Assembly (NCBI GenBank): GCA_022266195.1 | Contig: WHVY01000006.1 | Coordinates: 186,001-250,000 of the forward strand | Direction: 5' to 3' | DNA length: 64,000 nt | From: Tetranychus cinnabarinus | Taxonomy: Eukaryota; Arthropoda; Arachnida; Trombidiformes; Tetranychidae | Shown: positions 14,201-27,287 of the stretch, piece after piece | How positions within the stretch are numbered: position 1 is the first letter of the stretch | Layout of the letters: the number at the start of each line of letters is the position of its first letter | Program-made: the position numbers and the translations under genes | Notes under the pieces: generated by a model | Databases searched by the model: none | What the model was told of the DNA's origin: nothing | The model's input: only the letters and a program-made list of their open reading frames with translations

Positions 14201-17200
14201 TAAAATCAATGTAAGGTTAAAGCAAATTGACGTTTATTAGCTGAAAGATTACCAAATTTAAAGTCCATTCAAGATTATTCAAATTGATTTTCAACCAATT
14301 TCTCAAAACTAAATTGAATAAAACGAAAAAGTTGAACTCTTTACCAAAGCAGCTAAACTCAGAACTTCAGATAAAAGCATTCTACTGATCACATTATTGC
14401 TTAAAGATGCAAAAGATGACTGTTAATGGACAACTTGTATCGACTTATTGATTTTATTGAATCAATTTTCATGTTCATTAGCTGAAACAGTTAATGAATT
14501 TAGCTTTTAATTTCTCGCTTTCTTTGTTTCATCTCATTCCCTTAATTATCTCACTTGCTTCAAGGAAAATTGTTTTCGAATCATGGAAATATTCCATCAA
14601 CATGATTAATGAAATTTCGATGCTAATTAAGAAATGTTTCATCTTTCCAGGAGGTCGTTACTCTTTGCACTCTTGGAGTTGGAACTGCTTTTGGTGAATC
14701 AGTGTTAACAGGTAAACCTCACTCGGTTTCCATCATAACCAATGAACCTTGTACTCTTCTTCGAGTGCGAAAAGATGAATTCCAAGAGATATGGGATCAA
14801 AATTCACATCTAATGACTGACATTGTTACACCTTTGGTGGGTTTGCGTTGCCTGAAGAGAGCCTCATTCAATAAATCGCTGAGCATTCGTGAAGAATCAA
14901 AGGCAAACGGAATCACTTCAACTAATGATAATTGCAACTCAACTAACCAAAGCTCTGAAAGCAACAACAGCAGCCAAAACAGCAGCAATAACAACTGTAA
15001 CATCATCACAACCAAAAACTCAACTAAAAGTAACAATTCTCTTGATAGTTTGTCTTATCGATTCAAGTCCATCCAACGGGTAAGTGTTACTCTTTTGCCA
15101 AACTCATTCAATCATCATTATCATCGCTCTTCATCTTGTTCATCCTTTTTTTTATCTATCATTCTTCATCATTCCCTTTTATCATTCCCTGTTAAGTGTC
15201 CATGGAAACATGCACTTGTTCAGGTAAAGGTAGCTTGAAAAGAGATAAAAAAATAGATGAGATAAGTAATAATAGTTGTAGTTACTCATGTAATAATATC
15301 ATGATTCTTACAATTCTTATTTCGCCATTTTCTTATCTTCTTATTCCATCTTCATCAGCAGCTATTCTGGTTACTGTTTTTTTCTTCATCATAATGCTGT
15401 GTGTTTAGCATTCTTACAATTTTCTAACCTCTATTTTACCTGCACCTGACAATCTGGTTACTTTTACTTTTCCTTTCATCTAATTTAACCTCATTTTGTC
15501 TTCATCTTCACCTTATTTTACCTCATGAAGTTAAATTTTTCTTGATTAAATATCCATCAGGAGAACAATGAACATTAGGATTTCCATGAGCAAAAAAGTC
15601 GTTTATAAAAATATAATGAGGGAATCATAAAATTCATTAAACTTTACTCTCATTTACAATAGCAACTTGTTGAATAGAAACACAATAAGGGAAAATCAAT
15701 CCCAGCTGTTGAAGCAAAACGCTTATCAAAATAAATATTTGACAGAAAACTGCAGTTTCTGTATCGATAATAATCTTGAAAAGTTTATTCTCAACCTGAA
15801 ATGCAAAATTAGAAACTCGAGACTTTGATGAAAATTGATTGAATGATAACTCTAAGAAGAAATCAATTTTTCATTTTCCTGATTCTGGAAACAAAAATCC
15901 ATTTTAGACTGGGAGTGAATTTTTATCAATTCTGTTAACAAGTCAACTCACAGTCGATTCAATCTTTTCATGATTAATGAGATTTAGTAATGTTAATGCT
16001 TATTATTTCATTACCATAGTTAATGACAATAATATGAAACACGAATCAGACTTATCATGAAGCTTATGCGTTTAACCCAATATTGAAGCTCTAAATGAAG
16101 GTTCATCAATTACGATGCAAGATTTGAATATATTGACTAACATCGACATTGTTTGCTTTACCATGGATCATAATTTTCTTGATCTTTCTTTATTCAATTT
16201 CCATCTTTATACGCTCACTTTGAACAGGTAACTTTTTCCATTGATTTCCCTCGAGAAAATGATCTTAAGCTAAATAACATGAAAAAATGTCACTTGTTAA
16301 CTTTTTATTATCGTTATTTTTGCCTTGTTTGCTATTCTCGTCTTGTCTTCATCTTCTTCCCTCTTTACCTGGTTACTGCAAAATAAGCTTAAATGTTCTG
16401 CTTATCCAGTTTCTGGTAGTAATGAAGCTAATCATTTGAGCAATGAAATTGTTCATAAACTTATAAGTATTTTACTTTATTCACATTAACAGTCAATAAT
16501 TGTGTTCATTAACTGAATAAGTTGAGAGTAAAACTGAAGAGACTTTCAGAGCTTTAATAAAGGTCAACAGCAATTAAATTGTTTCCGTTTTTCATCATTT
16601 AATTCAATTCCAACTGAAAAGAGGATATTCAAATTGTTCAGGATTTCGTTCACAATTTTCCCTTTTTTGTAGTTCAGATTCAGAACGATTTGAAAAGACT
16701 TTTAAAAGTAAATCTTTTTGCTTCAATGAACTACTGAATCAACAATGCCAAGTAAACAGAAGTTTCCATCAAGATTCAGCAAAATTAGATTTATCATTTT
16801 GATTTTTTCGTTTCAATGCGAAAGAATAACAATTTCATCCAAAATCATGTTAATCAAGTGCATTGTTCTGGATTAATTGAGCTTCAAATCTAATGCTTTT
16901 CCTTCTTTACTCAAAACAGTAGAACCAAAGATCAAAAGTCGAGTTAATTGCCACGAAATATTTGTTTTGTTCAAATGTTGTTCAAGTTGTTTTCCTTGAG
17001 AAATGTTCGTTTAGATCTTCGAGTTTACTCTTCGAAATCGTCCCTTTGAGATTGATTCATCTAATTATTGATGAATGCAAAATGATACTTTTGATGATCG
17101 TTTCCTTAAGGAAATAATATTCATAATTAAATAACTGCAATTTAGCCCAAGGAATGATTCCAATGAGAATGAACATAATTCTTGTTTATTGTCTGTAATA

Positions 17201-20200
17201 ATATTAGGGGTTTAACTTGTTCAGTTACAATTATCTGATTATGAATCTTCTTGTCTTATTCATTTTTGCTTCTTCTTCTTCTTCAGTCTTTTATTTAATT
17301 ACAACCATTGAACAGTTATTAATTCGTTGAGATTTATTGAAAGTAGAACAATTCCCTTCCATTTCTGTCTGAATTTCATGATTCAAACATCAAACTTTAA
17401 TTCTTTTCGTCATTTTCTTTGATAAATAGTATTTGTAATGATATTTCCATTCAAATTATTCTCATAAAGAAAGCAATTATTCAGTGAATAACAATAATAA
17501 TGGATTGAAGAGGAAACCTTATTTCTTTTGTCGTATTAATAATTCTTTATAATGTGATAAAAAGATGATTGCTTTTGTTATTCCCTCAGTTCCTTTACAG
17601 TCGAGTTGAACAGTTTTTCTCTGTTACTTTGTATTCATGAGAATGATGAAAGGTGATTTCAATTGTTGATCGAGAAATAATATCAACAACCGAACTGAAT
17701 TGCTTCAGTTGCAACACAATCAATAATCAATTGAGTAAAACTTCATCGATATTAATTGCTTAAGATCAAGAAATATCTAAGGATTAGCAAGTTGACCGAA
17801 TGCTATACATTTATTGACAAAGCTTCAATTGATACTTGAATAAGTCGGTCAAATCGAAATCCATTCTAAAGCACTTTTGCATTTAACTCCATTCATCCAA
17901 TGTTGCAAAGAAAGTCGACATTCGAAACACAACTGTTGCAAACTAATGCTGTTTTGCATTCATATCTATTCGTATTCGTATTTATCTCATAGACTCATTC
18001 TTGATTGGAATCTTTATTTGCAGGATCAATCCGTCGAACTGCTTCAGATTGGGCGCATATTGCGAGCCTTGATCATTGCCCATGACCCTTCTATGATTCG
18101 AGATCGTAAATACAATGTTGGCCTTGTTTATCGCAATTGCCTGGTTGGTTCAGAGTTGGTTGATTGGCTTATATCTGCTTCTAGTGTTACACCTAAACGG
18201 ATTCATTCTCGATCTCAAGCAGCAGCAATGTTGCAAGTTTTATTGGAAGAAAATGTTCTTACTTCACCGACGGGTGATTCACAGTTTTGGGACAAATACT
18301 TGTTCTATCGATTCATCTTTGACGGAGAAGACGAATCATTGCGTTCAGAAGATTTACCAAGTTTACCCAGTTTTGAGGGTAAACGAAGAACCGAAAGTGC
18401 CCTTGTCCATTGTTTAACGACCCTCCATTCACTTGCACCCGAAGCCAATTTCAGACTCATCTTGTGCAAAAGTCCAAAAGAACGAAGTGCAGAAGAAGTG
18501 GATCTAGTTTATGAAGAGTTGATGCACATAAAGGCGCTATCACATTTGGGCAATTCAGTGCGCAAAGAACTCGCTTCGGTGATTGCTTTTGAAAAGCATC
18601 CAAGGAAAGGAACTGTTTGTGAGTATTTCAAGATCAGACTAATTTAAATTAATTTCATTATTCATCCTTTCACTGGCAAAGCATCAAGTAACAGAATGAA
18701 ATATCGAGATTAAATGTCAGCTGAAAAGCTTTTCTGAATAAATGAATTTATATCGATTTTTCCATTTTCATCTTTTCCTTCGTCATTTTTATATTTCATA
18801 AAATCTTCTAATTCAATGAATGGCAAAAATAGCAAACAAATTCAGTTTGAAGTGAATGAGAAATAGTTTTATCTTGAATAATGTAAAGAAGAAGAATTGT
18901 TTCATTTGATTTTTAATGTAATTCAAGCAACTACAAGAGCCATTTATCATGATTACCTGTTGTTGTTACCACTATTTGGTTCCATATAAAGTTTTGAATT
19001 TAAATTCTTTTACTTTTTGTTTCTCTTCATTTTGTTGAAACTTTAAAGAATAATGTAAAAGATAAAATGATATCCATCCAGACTAACATCATAACAATGT
19101 CATGTAATATTACAGTTATAAATCAACCATGAACCTTCGATTTCAACTCAATGAAAGTTTCATTGAAATGACAAGAGAAGCAGATACAAAAATAGCGAAC
19201 AAAAAACATTGAAAAGGAATCATAAAGAATTATAAAATCAGCCATTGAAACGACAATTAAAAGTATACAAATAGAACATTTCATTTTATTCTCTCCATGA
19301 AACTCTGCTCTAATTATCTCAAGAATCTAAACAAATGTTGCTGGCAAATTTGACCAACAGAACTTTTAAAGTCATTCAGATGCTATTTGTATCAACCAAC
19401 GAAAGCTTAAGCATTGATTTAATTTCGATATTTACAAGAGTTCCTTTAATTCCTTACTTTAACAGTTAGATAAGATTGAGCTTTTCAGTTTTCAAGATTT
19501 ATTCAGTTTCGAATGCTCGGAATCTTCATTAATGAGCAACTTTAAAGTTGGAGTTGAATTTCGTTGGAGTTACAAACAATTAATTTGCATTTGGAGTTTA
19601 ATTTCAGCTAAATTGACATTCAGTCTAATCCCATTAATGAACATTCATTTTTTTCTCGGTGTTAACCATGTCTGCATATTTTCCCATGTTGCGATATAAT
19701 CTTCTGATTTGTCAGTCAAAAATTAGCTTTGCTTTTGTTTCATCACTTGAAATGTCAAATTAGTAAATTTCAATTTGCATTAACCATTTGCAAAGTAAAG
19801 CTAATTATTGCTCTTGAAAGATTTATTTATTAGTTCAATTTAGCAATTAATCTTGTTTAACAATTGAAGCAAAGAAAACACCTGAAAATGAACTGAATAT
19901 TATTTTTATTCACAGGGAAATGTTTAAAACCTTTTTACTCTTTACTCTACTTTTTCATTTTATATCTGATCCAACCTTTCAACATGTTATACCTTCTGGA
20001 AAAACAGGAAAGAAGCAATTGCAACGTAAACCTTAACCTGAAAGTCAATTCAATTTTAAATAAAAGTTCTCCTTCAATTCCCATGATGTACTATTCCTTA
20101 TCTTGAACATTGCCTTTACGCTATTCAGTATAATTCCGCACTTGTTCATCTCTTCAATATTTTTGTTACGTTTAAATAAGAAGAGCAGGAAAAGAAAATG

Positions 20201-23200
20201 ATGAGAAAAAATTTTTCCCCATCAATTGTTCGCTTGTCATTTTCATATACTTTGATAACTTGTGTTTCCTTTTCATTGTTGAGAGAAAAATCCAAGAAAA
20301 ATGTGAAATTCTTTTATTTCAATCACTTTCGATCTCCGGAAAGGAGAAAAAAAGATTCTAATTGAGTGATTAAAAAAACAGTTAATCAATGAAGCAAACA
20401 TTTGAAGCTTATTAAACTGAAAGGATCGAACAAAAAATACGAGAAAAAACGAATGAAAATATTTTCAAATCTTATTATAACTCAAGTGTTATCTAACCAA
20501 ATAATGACGAAGAAAAGTTCAGTGAAATGATAAAGCAAACAAATAATCTTACCTTGAAGATATAAATATAATAGCTATTCTGAGCATTTGCCGAGAAATA
20601 AGTTTGAATCTTGCTGTTTCCAGCTTTCCACCTTTTCTGTCAACCTTTTCACTTTCTCATGATTCCTTTTGTTGATCAATTGCTTCCAATTTATCTCGTT
20701 TAATTGCAGTGTTTAATCAAGGTGATCCAGGTAAAAGTTGGTACATCATATTGAAAGGAACTGTTAATGTTGTCATTGTTGGTAAAGGAGTTGTTTGTAC
20801 TCTTTGTGAGGGCGATGATTTTGGCAAATTGGCTTTGGTCAATGATGCTCCTCGAGCTGCGACAATAATAACCAATGAAGACAATTGCCATTTCTTGAGG
20901 GTTGATAAGGATAACTTTAATCGCATCTTGAGGGATGTCGAGGCCAACACTGTCCATTTGAAGGAGCATGGACGTGATGTGTTATTGCTACGTAAAATGG
21001 TTCCCAAGGTAATTCCATCATCGACTTCATCAACAATCAATGGGTCCAGTCATCCCTATCCACCGACTGCTCAACCTGTAACATCGGGTTCACCTCAACC
21101 AACAGTCAACCCACAAGTTGAACAGCAAAAGATTACCTCGAAATATTCATCTTCGTGTTCACATTATAAGTACATGGTTTTGGCTGGAACTCCTGAGAAA
21201 ATGTTGGAACATCTTCTGGAAACCAGAATAGATGTTACTTCACCTCCTGAAATTGCTTGTGCTTTACCCAGTTCTGTTCAATTTCGAGGAGGGGGACCAT
21301 TGGAATTGATTTATTCAGTGGACACTTTTCTTGAGGATTTCGTGTTAACTCACATCGTCTTTTTAAAAACTGATGCACTTTGTGTTTACCTGTTGAAACA
21401 CTATAAAATTGATTTACTTAATACTCGACAAGAAAAGGAGTTTATCATTGGCAATAAGAAACGAGTGATTCGTTTCGTTAAGATTTGGTTCAATCTCATT
21501 TCTGAAGTTCTTCATCGAGATTCTTATGTGACTACTTTTGTTGATAAACTTTATAACTTGGTCAAGTCAGATCTAATCAAATATGAAGGTTTCCTCGAAG
21601 ATGAATTGGCTCTTTTAGAGTCTATTTGTAAGGACAGGAAACGATTCGAAGATGATCTCGTTCTACGTGGAACTCAGAAGTGGAAGAATGATCTTCCTGG
21701 ACCTATTCGTCGATTGTCGACCAACGGCTTAACTGATAATTTAATTGCATTCACCAACATTCCTGATGATTGGCTCTTGATCAATCTTCGCTTCAACTCA
21801 ATTCAACCCAAAGATGAAAGTAAGCAAAAAGTTCTATCATATTATCGTTCTAACTAAACAAAGTTAAACTAAATTAATTCATGTTTAAACCAGATTCGAA
21901 TTCGTTATTCGTGTTCTAAAATCTTCTAAAGATATTTTCTCAAATTCTAATTCTCATTGCTCAATAACTTATTCTCATAGATTGTTATAGATACAAATGA
22001 TGGTAGAGAATTGCTTTGATTATATTTCATTTTGAATGCAAATTCTGATGAACGAATGTAACTTTTTGAACCTCAATCTGATTACATGATTATAATAGAA
22101 CAGCGATTGCAGATATTGAAATATTGATAATTTGAAGAGATTATTCATTTTGAAAGGTCTGTTTATGATGGAATCGACTGTTGCAAAAGAAACATTTTCA
22201 AAAGAAATACAGAAATGTAGTTGAACAAATTTCATGGCATATTTATAATGATATTAATAATGAAAATGGCTGATGACGTCTGTTTAAAAGTTGATTCAAA
22301 GCGAATCAAAAAGAGACAGTTTTCACTCATTTCGACTGAAACTGTGACAAAACTAAACTCAATTAAAATTGAAAATTGTTCCTCACTTTTCTCTTTTCGA
22401 TTCTAAATCAATTTGAACAGTTGACGAAACAAAAGTAAATTTGCTTCCCAGTCGAGTTCAATCATTAATAAGTTTATTCTGTTTCCTCTTGTAATCAAAT
22501 TACTGTTCAAGATTAACATGCAAATGACTATTATGAGTTAGTTAACTTGTAATCTGGAGCAAACATTAAATATTGAATTGTAAATATTGAATAGATTACC
22601 ATGAAAGGGCACAAACAATATTGAACATCATGTTTAAATATATTAACTTAATAACATTAATAATGAATGATCATGAAAATGTTTTTCTCTTCGAGTAATC
22701 TTCTTATTATTCAGTATTTTCATAATTCAACTAATAAATAAAATTTTCACATGCTTTTTGTTTCCATCAAATGCTTTTCTTGATTACTCTAACATTACTT
22801 TTAATGATCAATAAAAGAGCAAAAATTGTTTCAAGTTTAGCACTCCAAGTCTATCTCAATGAATCGAATGCAAACTGATTTATTCTTCATTCATGTTGAC
22901 CATTTCTTGACCGAAATATGCAGCTCAGTCAGAACTCGATTCATTTACTAATCTTCCTGTTCAACAGCACGGTTACTTTTCACTAGAATAACTTTAACTC
23001 CTGAAATCGAGTTAGTCGATCCAATTGATTTGGTGATGAGAAACTCAATTTTGCATTTCGATGTGATACAATCCAAATCAAGGAATGTGCACAGTTGATG
23101 TATTTAGTTCAAAATTTTAAAACTGTTGATCCATTTACTCGTAATTTGAGTCTAATGAAGCAATTTTTGTCAGTCGAAATCGATTTGTTTTGGATATTTT

Positions 23201-25975
23201 GCTTGGTCTAAAAGTTTTATTAACTCAATAGGTAACAAAGTTGGAAAAGATTTAATTGAAGTTTATGAAGAGGAAAACAAGTGAAACTTTGGTAAATTGT
23301 GTTACTTTGTATGCTCTGAAACTCCAAGCTGCATTGATATAAATGAATGTTGTGACCAGTAACTTTGAGTAACGATTGCTTGATGCTTTTTATTGCTGCT
23401 TTTTGTTCAAAAGGTTGTACTTTTTACTAAACAATGTTTAACACTAAAAGTGTATTTTTTGGATAAATGTCGACTTTGTGCATTTATTGAAACAAAATGA
23501 TAAATTTGGACTTAAGAAGCTCATCATGCAATTCCTTGTTACTTTAATCTACTTCACGACTGATAAGGTAAAATGGATGATATTTTCACAGGAACTAGCA
23601 ACACTTTAGAATCTATTGAAAGCCATAAAATATTCAATGAGTAGATATTTATCCGATAATGCTCGATTCCACCATAACTTATTTAATGGTTTTTATGACA
23701 TAAATCTAATTTCGATTTCAGTTATCGCCCGTATTCGACTCATAATTTTGATCTTTTATCAAATAATTTAGGTCAATATGCTTTGTATCAATATGAGTCT
23801 CAGGGTCTTTATGTGATTAAATACACATTACTAGTGGGTTTGCTGACAATTGAACCAACTTGCATAGAATGAACTTTTCAGGGAATTTGTTTGTTGAAAA
23901 CATTTAGTCTTTTCTCCTTTCAGTCAAATCTCAACTTTTGTTCAGGTCGAGCATTCAGTTGACGGAATATAATTCAAATTTATGCGTCTTTCAGTGAATT
24001 TTGTTTAATAGCAATGTTAATAATAATAACAGGTTAAATCCTTGAATGTTAAACATGAAAAAAGGTTATTATTCTGTTATGAATATTTCATGTAAAGTAT
24101 ATTATTATTATTATAATATTTATTGATGTTATGAATATCATTATTTACTTGTTCATTCACCTATTGTTGTGTTACCTGGTTTAGTTGATTCTTAATCAAT
24201 AAATCTCGTTCCATTCATAGAAATGATACATTTGCAAGTTTAACGGATTATTTTGTTTCTTTTGTACTCTTCTTATTCAGTCATTTCTCGCATTTATTGT
24301 GCCGATCATACTTATACAACTCTAAAGATGACAATCGACTCAACTGCTGGTGCCATTAAAATTGCTGCAGCCGATAAGCTGGGATTGAACAAGGAAGAAG
24401 GTGAATTGATTCTGGCTGAAGTAAAATCGACTGGAGAAAGAGTTCTGTTCGACAATCAAGACGTTTCCATACAAACTGGCTTAAGTGTTAATGGGCGAAT
24501 ATTTGTTTCCTTGATTGACCACATCGATGCATTGACGCCTTTGCCCGAACAAGAAGGACCCAAAATTGAATCATTTTCATCTGCATTGGAAGACATCTCA
24601 TCTCAAGATATTGCTTACTATTTAACTTACTATTCTTGGTTACTCTTTCAGAACGTCCATGAGGTGAGCTTTGTTATAAATCTGTTCGGATCAACTGCTT
24701 CACTTCCCTCAACTTCGTTCATTAATCACTTTCAATCATCTTTTTCATTAATCAACATCATTTGAGAAATGTTTTCCTAATCGTTTCAAGTGTTTTCTGA
24801 ATCTGTCTTTCGATTGACTTAAAAGATGATCTGAAACAAGTCACAAAGATAGAAGTTGAGTAAATCTGAACCTTTATGAAATGTTGCATAACGCGGATTC
24901 GTTTTGCATGATATCCTCAGTTCTTGTGTATAAACAAATAGTCACGCAAAGCTATTCATTGACTTGCAGTTTGATCCAAACAGTTTTATCATTCAGTTTA
25001 TGTTCAATCTTTTTTCTTCTTCAGTATGAGTTTATCTATCATGTTTTTGGGCGAGTCAAATTTGGACACATCACGGCAAATCTGGATCTATTTTTACGTT
25101 TATTCAATGAAATACAATATTGGGTTGTCACCGAGATCGTCTTAACAACGAGTCTATCTAAAAGAGTGCAAATATTACGAAAATTCATTAAAGTTGCTGG
25201 ATTGTGAGTATCGCTTGATTAACCTCTTGCTTCGTTTTTCATCCAACTTTAACTTTATTTTTCTGTTTTCAGATGCAAGGAACATCAGAATCTAAGCATA
25301 TTTTTCGCAATAACAATGGGTTTAAGTAACATTGCAGTTTCTCGATTAACACAAACATGGGAACGATTGCCGAACAAACTGAAGCGAACCTTTTCTCAAT
25401 ACGAATCATTGATCGATCCCTCGCGAAATCATCGTAAATATCGAGTCTATTTATCGAAACTGGAAGCACCGATAATACCATTTACTCCTTTAATACTCAA
25501 AGACATGACATTTTCTCATGAAGGGAACAAAACTTATCTAGAAAATAATTTAATAAACTTTGAAAAAATGGTAAGAATTGAAAGTAAATTGTTATTTAAT
25601 TGTTAATATCATCACGCTGGCATTTCATCTCATTCATAATGAATGATTAAATCACCGAAATCCATCTTTTGCTTGATTTCATTGTTCAATTCATGTTAAG
25701 TATTAATGATCGTCCAATTTAATAATTTCAATTGTTTCTAGGTGATGCTATCTCAATCTTTACGAACTTTCAGATTCTGTCGAAGTAAACCAATGAAATT
25801 GGATTCACTGATCAATGGATCATCCAATTCTAATTATTCCAACAGAGGAATCATTCCATCGACTCGTAAAGCTGCTCTAATCAAGATTGATCAGTACATT
25901 AAAGATCTTAAAGTTATCGACAATCAACGCCTTTTACTTCATCTTTCGCACAGTTTGGAACACCGAAGGATCTGA
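5260..25975 (+). CDS. Epac: Epac: cAMP-activated Rap guanine nucleotide exchange factor
   Basis: This gene encodes a RAPGEF3/4-type exchange factor that loads GTP on Rap when cAMP binds. Coding exons that join in frame are 5260?-5487, 6038-6120, 14651-15079, 18024-18618, 20710-21819, 24281-24663, 25025-25203, 25273-25570 and 25742-25975 (TGA), about 1,180 codons. Domains in order are CNB-A (FRQGD, NWYAV), an N/S/Q-rich linker, DEP (MIRDRKY, GSELVDWL), CNB-B (FNQGDPG, then FGKLAL with the PRAAT Arg at 20853-20855), a Pro/Ser-rich linker, REM (GTPEKMLEHLLET), RA (CADHTYTTLK), and CDC25 catalytic (TANLDLFLR, SRNHRKYR, KDMTFSHEGNKTY), ending at VIDNQR and a short tail. The layout matches vertebrate Epac2 closely. 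The protein is longer than the usual ~1,000 residues because of the linkers. In CNB-A the invariant cAMP-phosphate Arg appears to be His (codon 14720-14722). The start codon is not resolved: the frame is open from 5223, an AG acceptor lies at 5258-5259, and an in-frame ATG lies at 5362, so an upstream first exon is likely. Confidence 0.93.
6121..14650 (+). other. Large Epac intron (8.5 kb)
   Basis: The intron is bounded by a GTAATG donor after 6120 and a TTTCCAG acceptor before 14651, joining two halves of CNB-A in frame. Short open frames inside show no family resemblance and no codon pattern that persuades me. A GA microsatellite lies at about 9312-9330. It could contain enhancers or small noncoding RNAs, but nothing specific can be shown. 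Confidence 0.7.
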
Positions 25976-26318
25976 TTATTTGATTGTTATCAACGGAAGG
26001 AATGATTATGGAAGCAAATTCACAATAATTTACATGCAATCCAACTATTAAATCGTTTATATCAAACACTTTATTGTAATTAAGTGTCGAAGATGAATGT
26101 CTATTGCAAATCATTATTTTGTGAACAATTTACGCTTCAATGTTATATCGATAAATGTGTTTACTGACTTTTGTATAAAATTATACAATTTTTTATATTG
26201 TAATTGTTGATTCAATGCATTTATTATCAAATCAAATATCAAACTGACAATCAGACATAAATATTTAATCATTTTTACTCCAATATTTTTTATCAAATTG
26301 AGATGTTAATGGTTATGC

Positions 26319-26324
26319 AATAAA
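26319..26324 (+). terminator. AATAAA poly(A) signal, probably Epac
   Basis: A canonical AATAAA lies about 345 bases after the Epac stop. The overlapping TTTATT just downstream, read on the minus strand, is an AATAAA that could serve the minus-strand exon ending at 26430, so the two 3' ends would overlap tail to tail. Confidence 0.45.
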
Positions 26325-26429
26325 CTTATTTATTATCTAATTAACTCTTGAAGTTATTGTCTCTATTGATCATGTCCAATAATCATCAATAATCATAATT
26401 AACAATTGAGTGCAAAATATTCAATCTCT

Positions 26430-26695
26430 TTAATAAAATAAATTGTAACAGTTTTCGTAAAATCGTAAAATGCCAGGCTTTTGCCAATCTTTCAGTTTGA
26501 GCTTTCGTCTCAGATAATCACGAATCTTTTCATTGATCACTCCCAAAAAGGTATCTTTGGTGATGTGAAATCCATCACAAGTGTACCAATCATTCCATGG
26601 TACCATCAGTCCAACAATTGTAAGTTTATTTCGCATTTTGAATGTTACCATGAACTGGGAATGGATAACGAGCAAAGGCCTTCCATCTGTTATTC
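26430..26695 (-). pseudogene. Unidentified coding-like exon with a DGFH motif
   Basis: A minus-strand open frame (about 81-88 codons, ending at 26430) reads like real protein, including NDWYTCDGFHITKDTFL, then a basic stretch (RDYLRRKLKLKDWQ). An AG acceptor (AATAACAG) lies at its upstream end, and a minus-strand AATAAA lies about 100 bases after the stop. The spacing D-G-F-H followed by T resembles the catalytic DxxH block of SGNH/GDSL hydrolases, but there is no GDS block and no upstream exon. A MITE lies immediately upstream (26709-27009). It may be the last exon of a gene, a 5'-truncated remnant, or chance. I do not recognise the gene. Confidence 0.3.
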
Positions 26696-26708
26696 AACAT
26701 TTAAACTA

Positions 26709-27009
26709 CAGTAAAACCTTCATTTTATTATGTTATGTTGAGTAAAAAAAGAAAGCAAGAGATGGCGCAGCAAAATTGGGATTTAGACTTTGTTTACATC
26801 AGAAAACCAGAATTTTTCCAAATGCTGAGAAATATTGTTTAGTTTGACTAAACAATCTTGTTGATCATCATCATCATATGAACTTATTAATTGTTCTCTC
26901 CGAGACTCAAACGAGACATTGTCATCAATTAAAAAATTCACCTGTTTTTGAGTATATTGATCATTACCAATAGGTTGCGCTCAAATATTAAATAACTGAG
27001 GATTTACTG
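26709..27009. mobile_element. Nonautonomous pogo/Tigger-like MITE, degenerate (301 bp)
   Basis: The element starts CAGTAAAACCTTC and ends GAGGATTTACTG, imperfect terminal inverted repeats. It is flanked on both sides by TA (26707-26708 and 27010-27011), the target duplication expected of Tc1/mariner/pogo transposition. CAGTAAAACCTC-type ends are typical of pogo/Tigger elements. No transposase frame lies inside. An internal stretch containing GAGATGGCG and GGGATTT is shared in rearranged form with the element at 44777, suggesting a common family. Confidence 0.6.
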
Positions 27010-27287
27010 TAAATCATCAATAAATCATAAATCAATGACGATAGAAGAATTTGATAAAAAAGTAGAAATAAAACTAAGATTCGAAGTATCCACTTCACTT
27101 AATTTTGTGATGATTTCGCGGGGAATCGCGGAGGTTGGCTGTTTTATTGCCTTAAATTGACATTCATTTTTCTTCTCTCCTTTACAGTTTTGTTTGCTTT
27201 CTCTATGAAAACTCTCGTTTTTCCCAACCTCTTTAATTTCAAACAATCATTTTTAATATGAGCAATGAATTTGAGGATGTTTTTCAA

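Noticed and set aside
20700..21040. Minus-strand frames opposite the Epac CNB-B exon
   Set aside because: They are antisense shadows of a strongly conserved coding exon.
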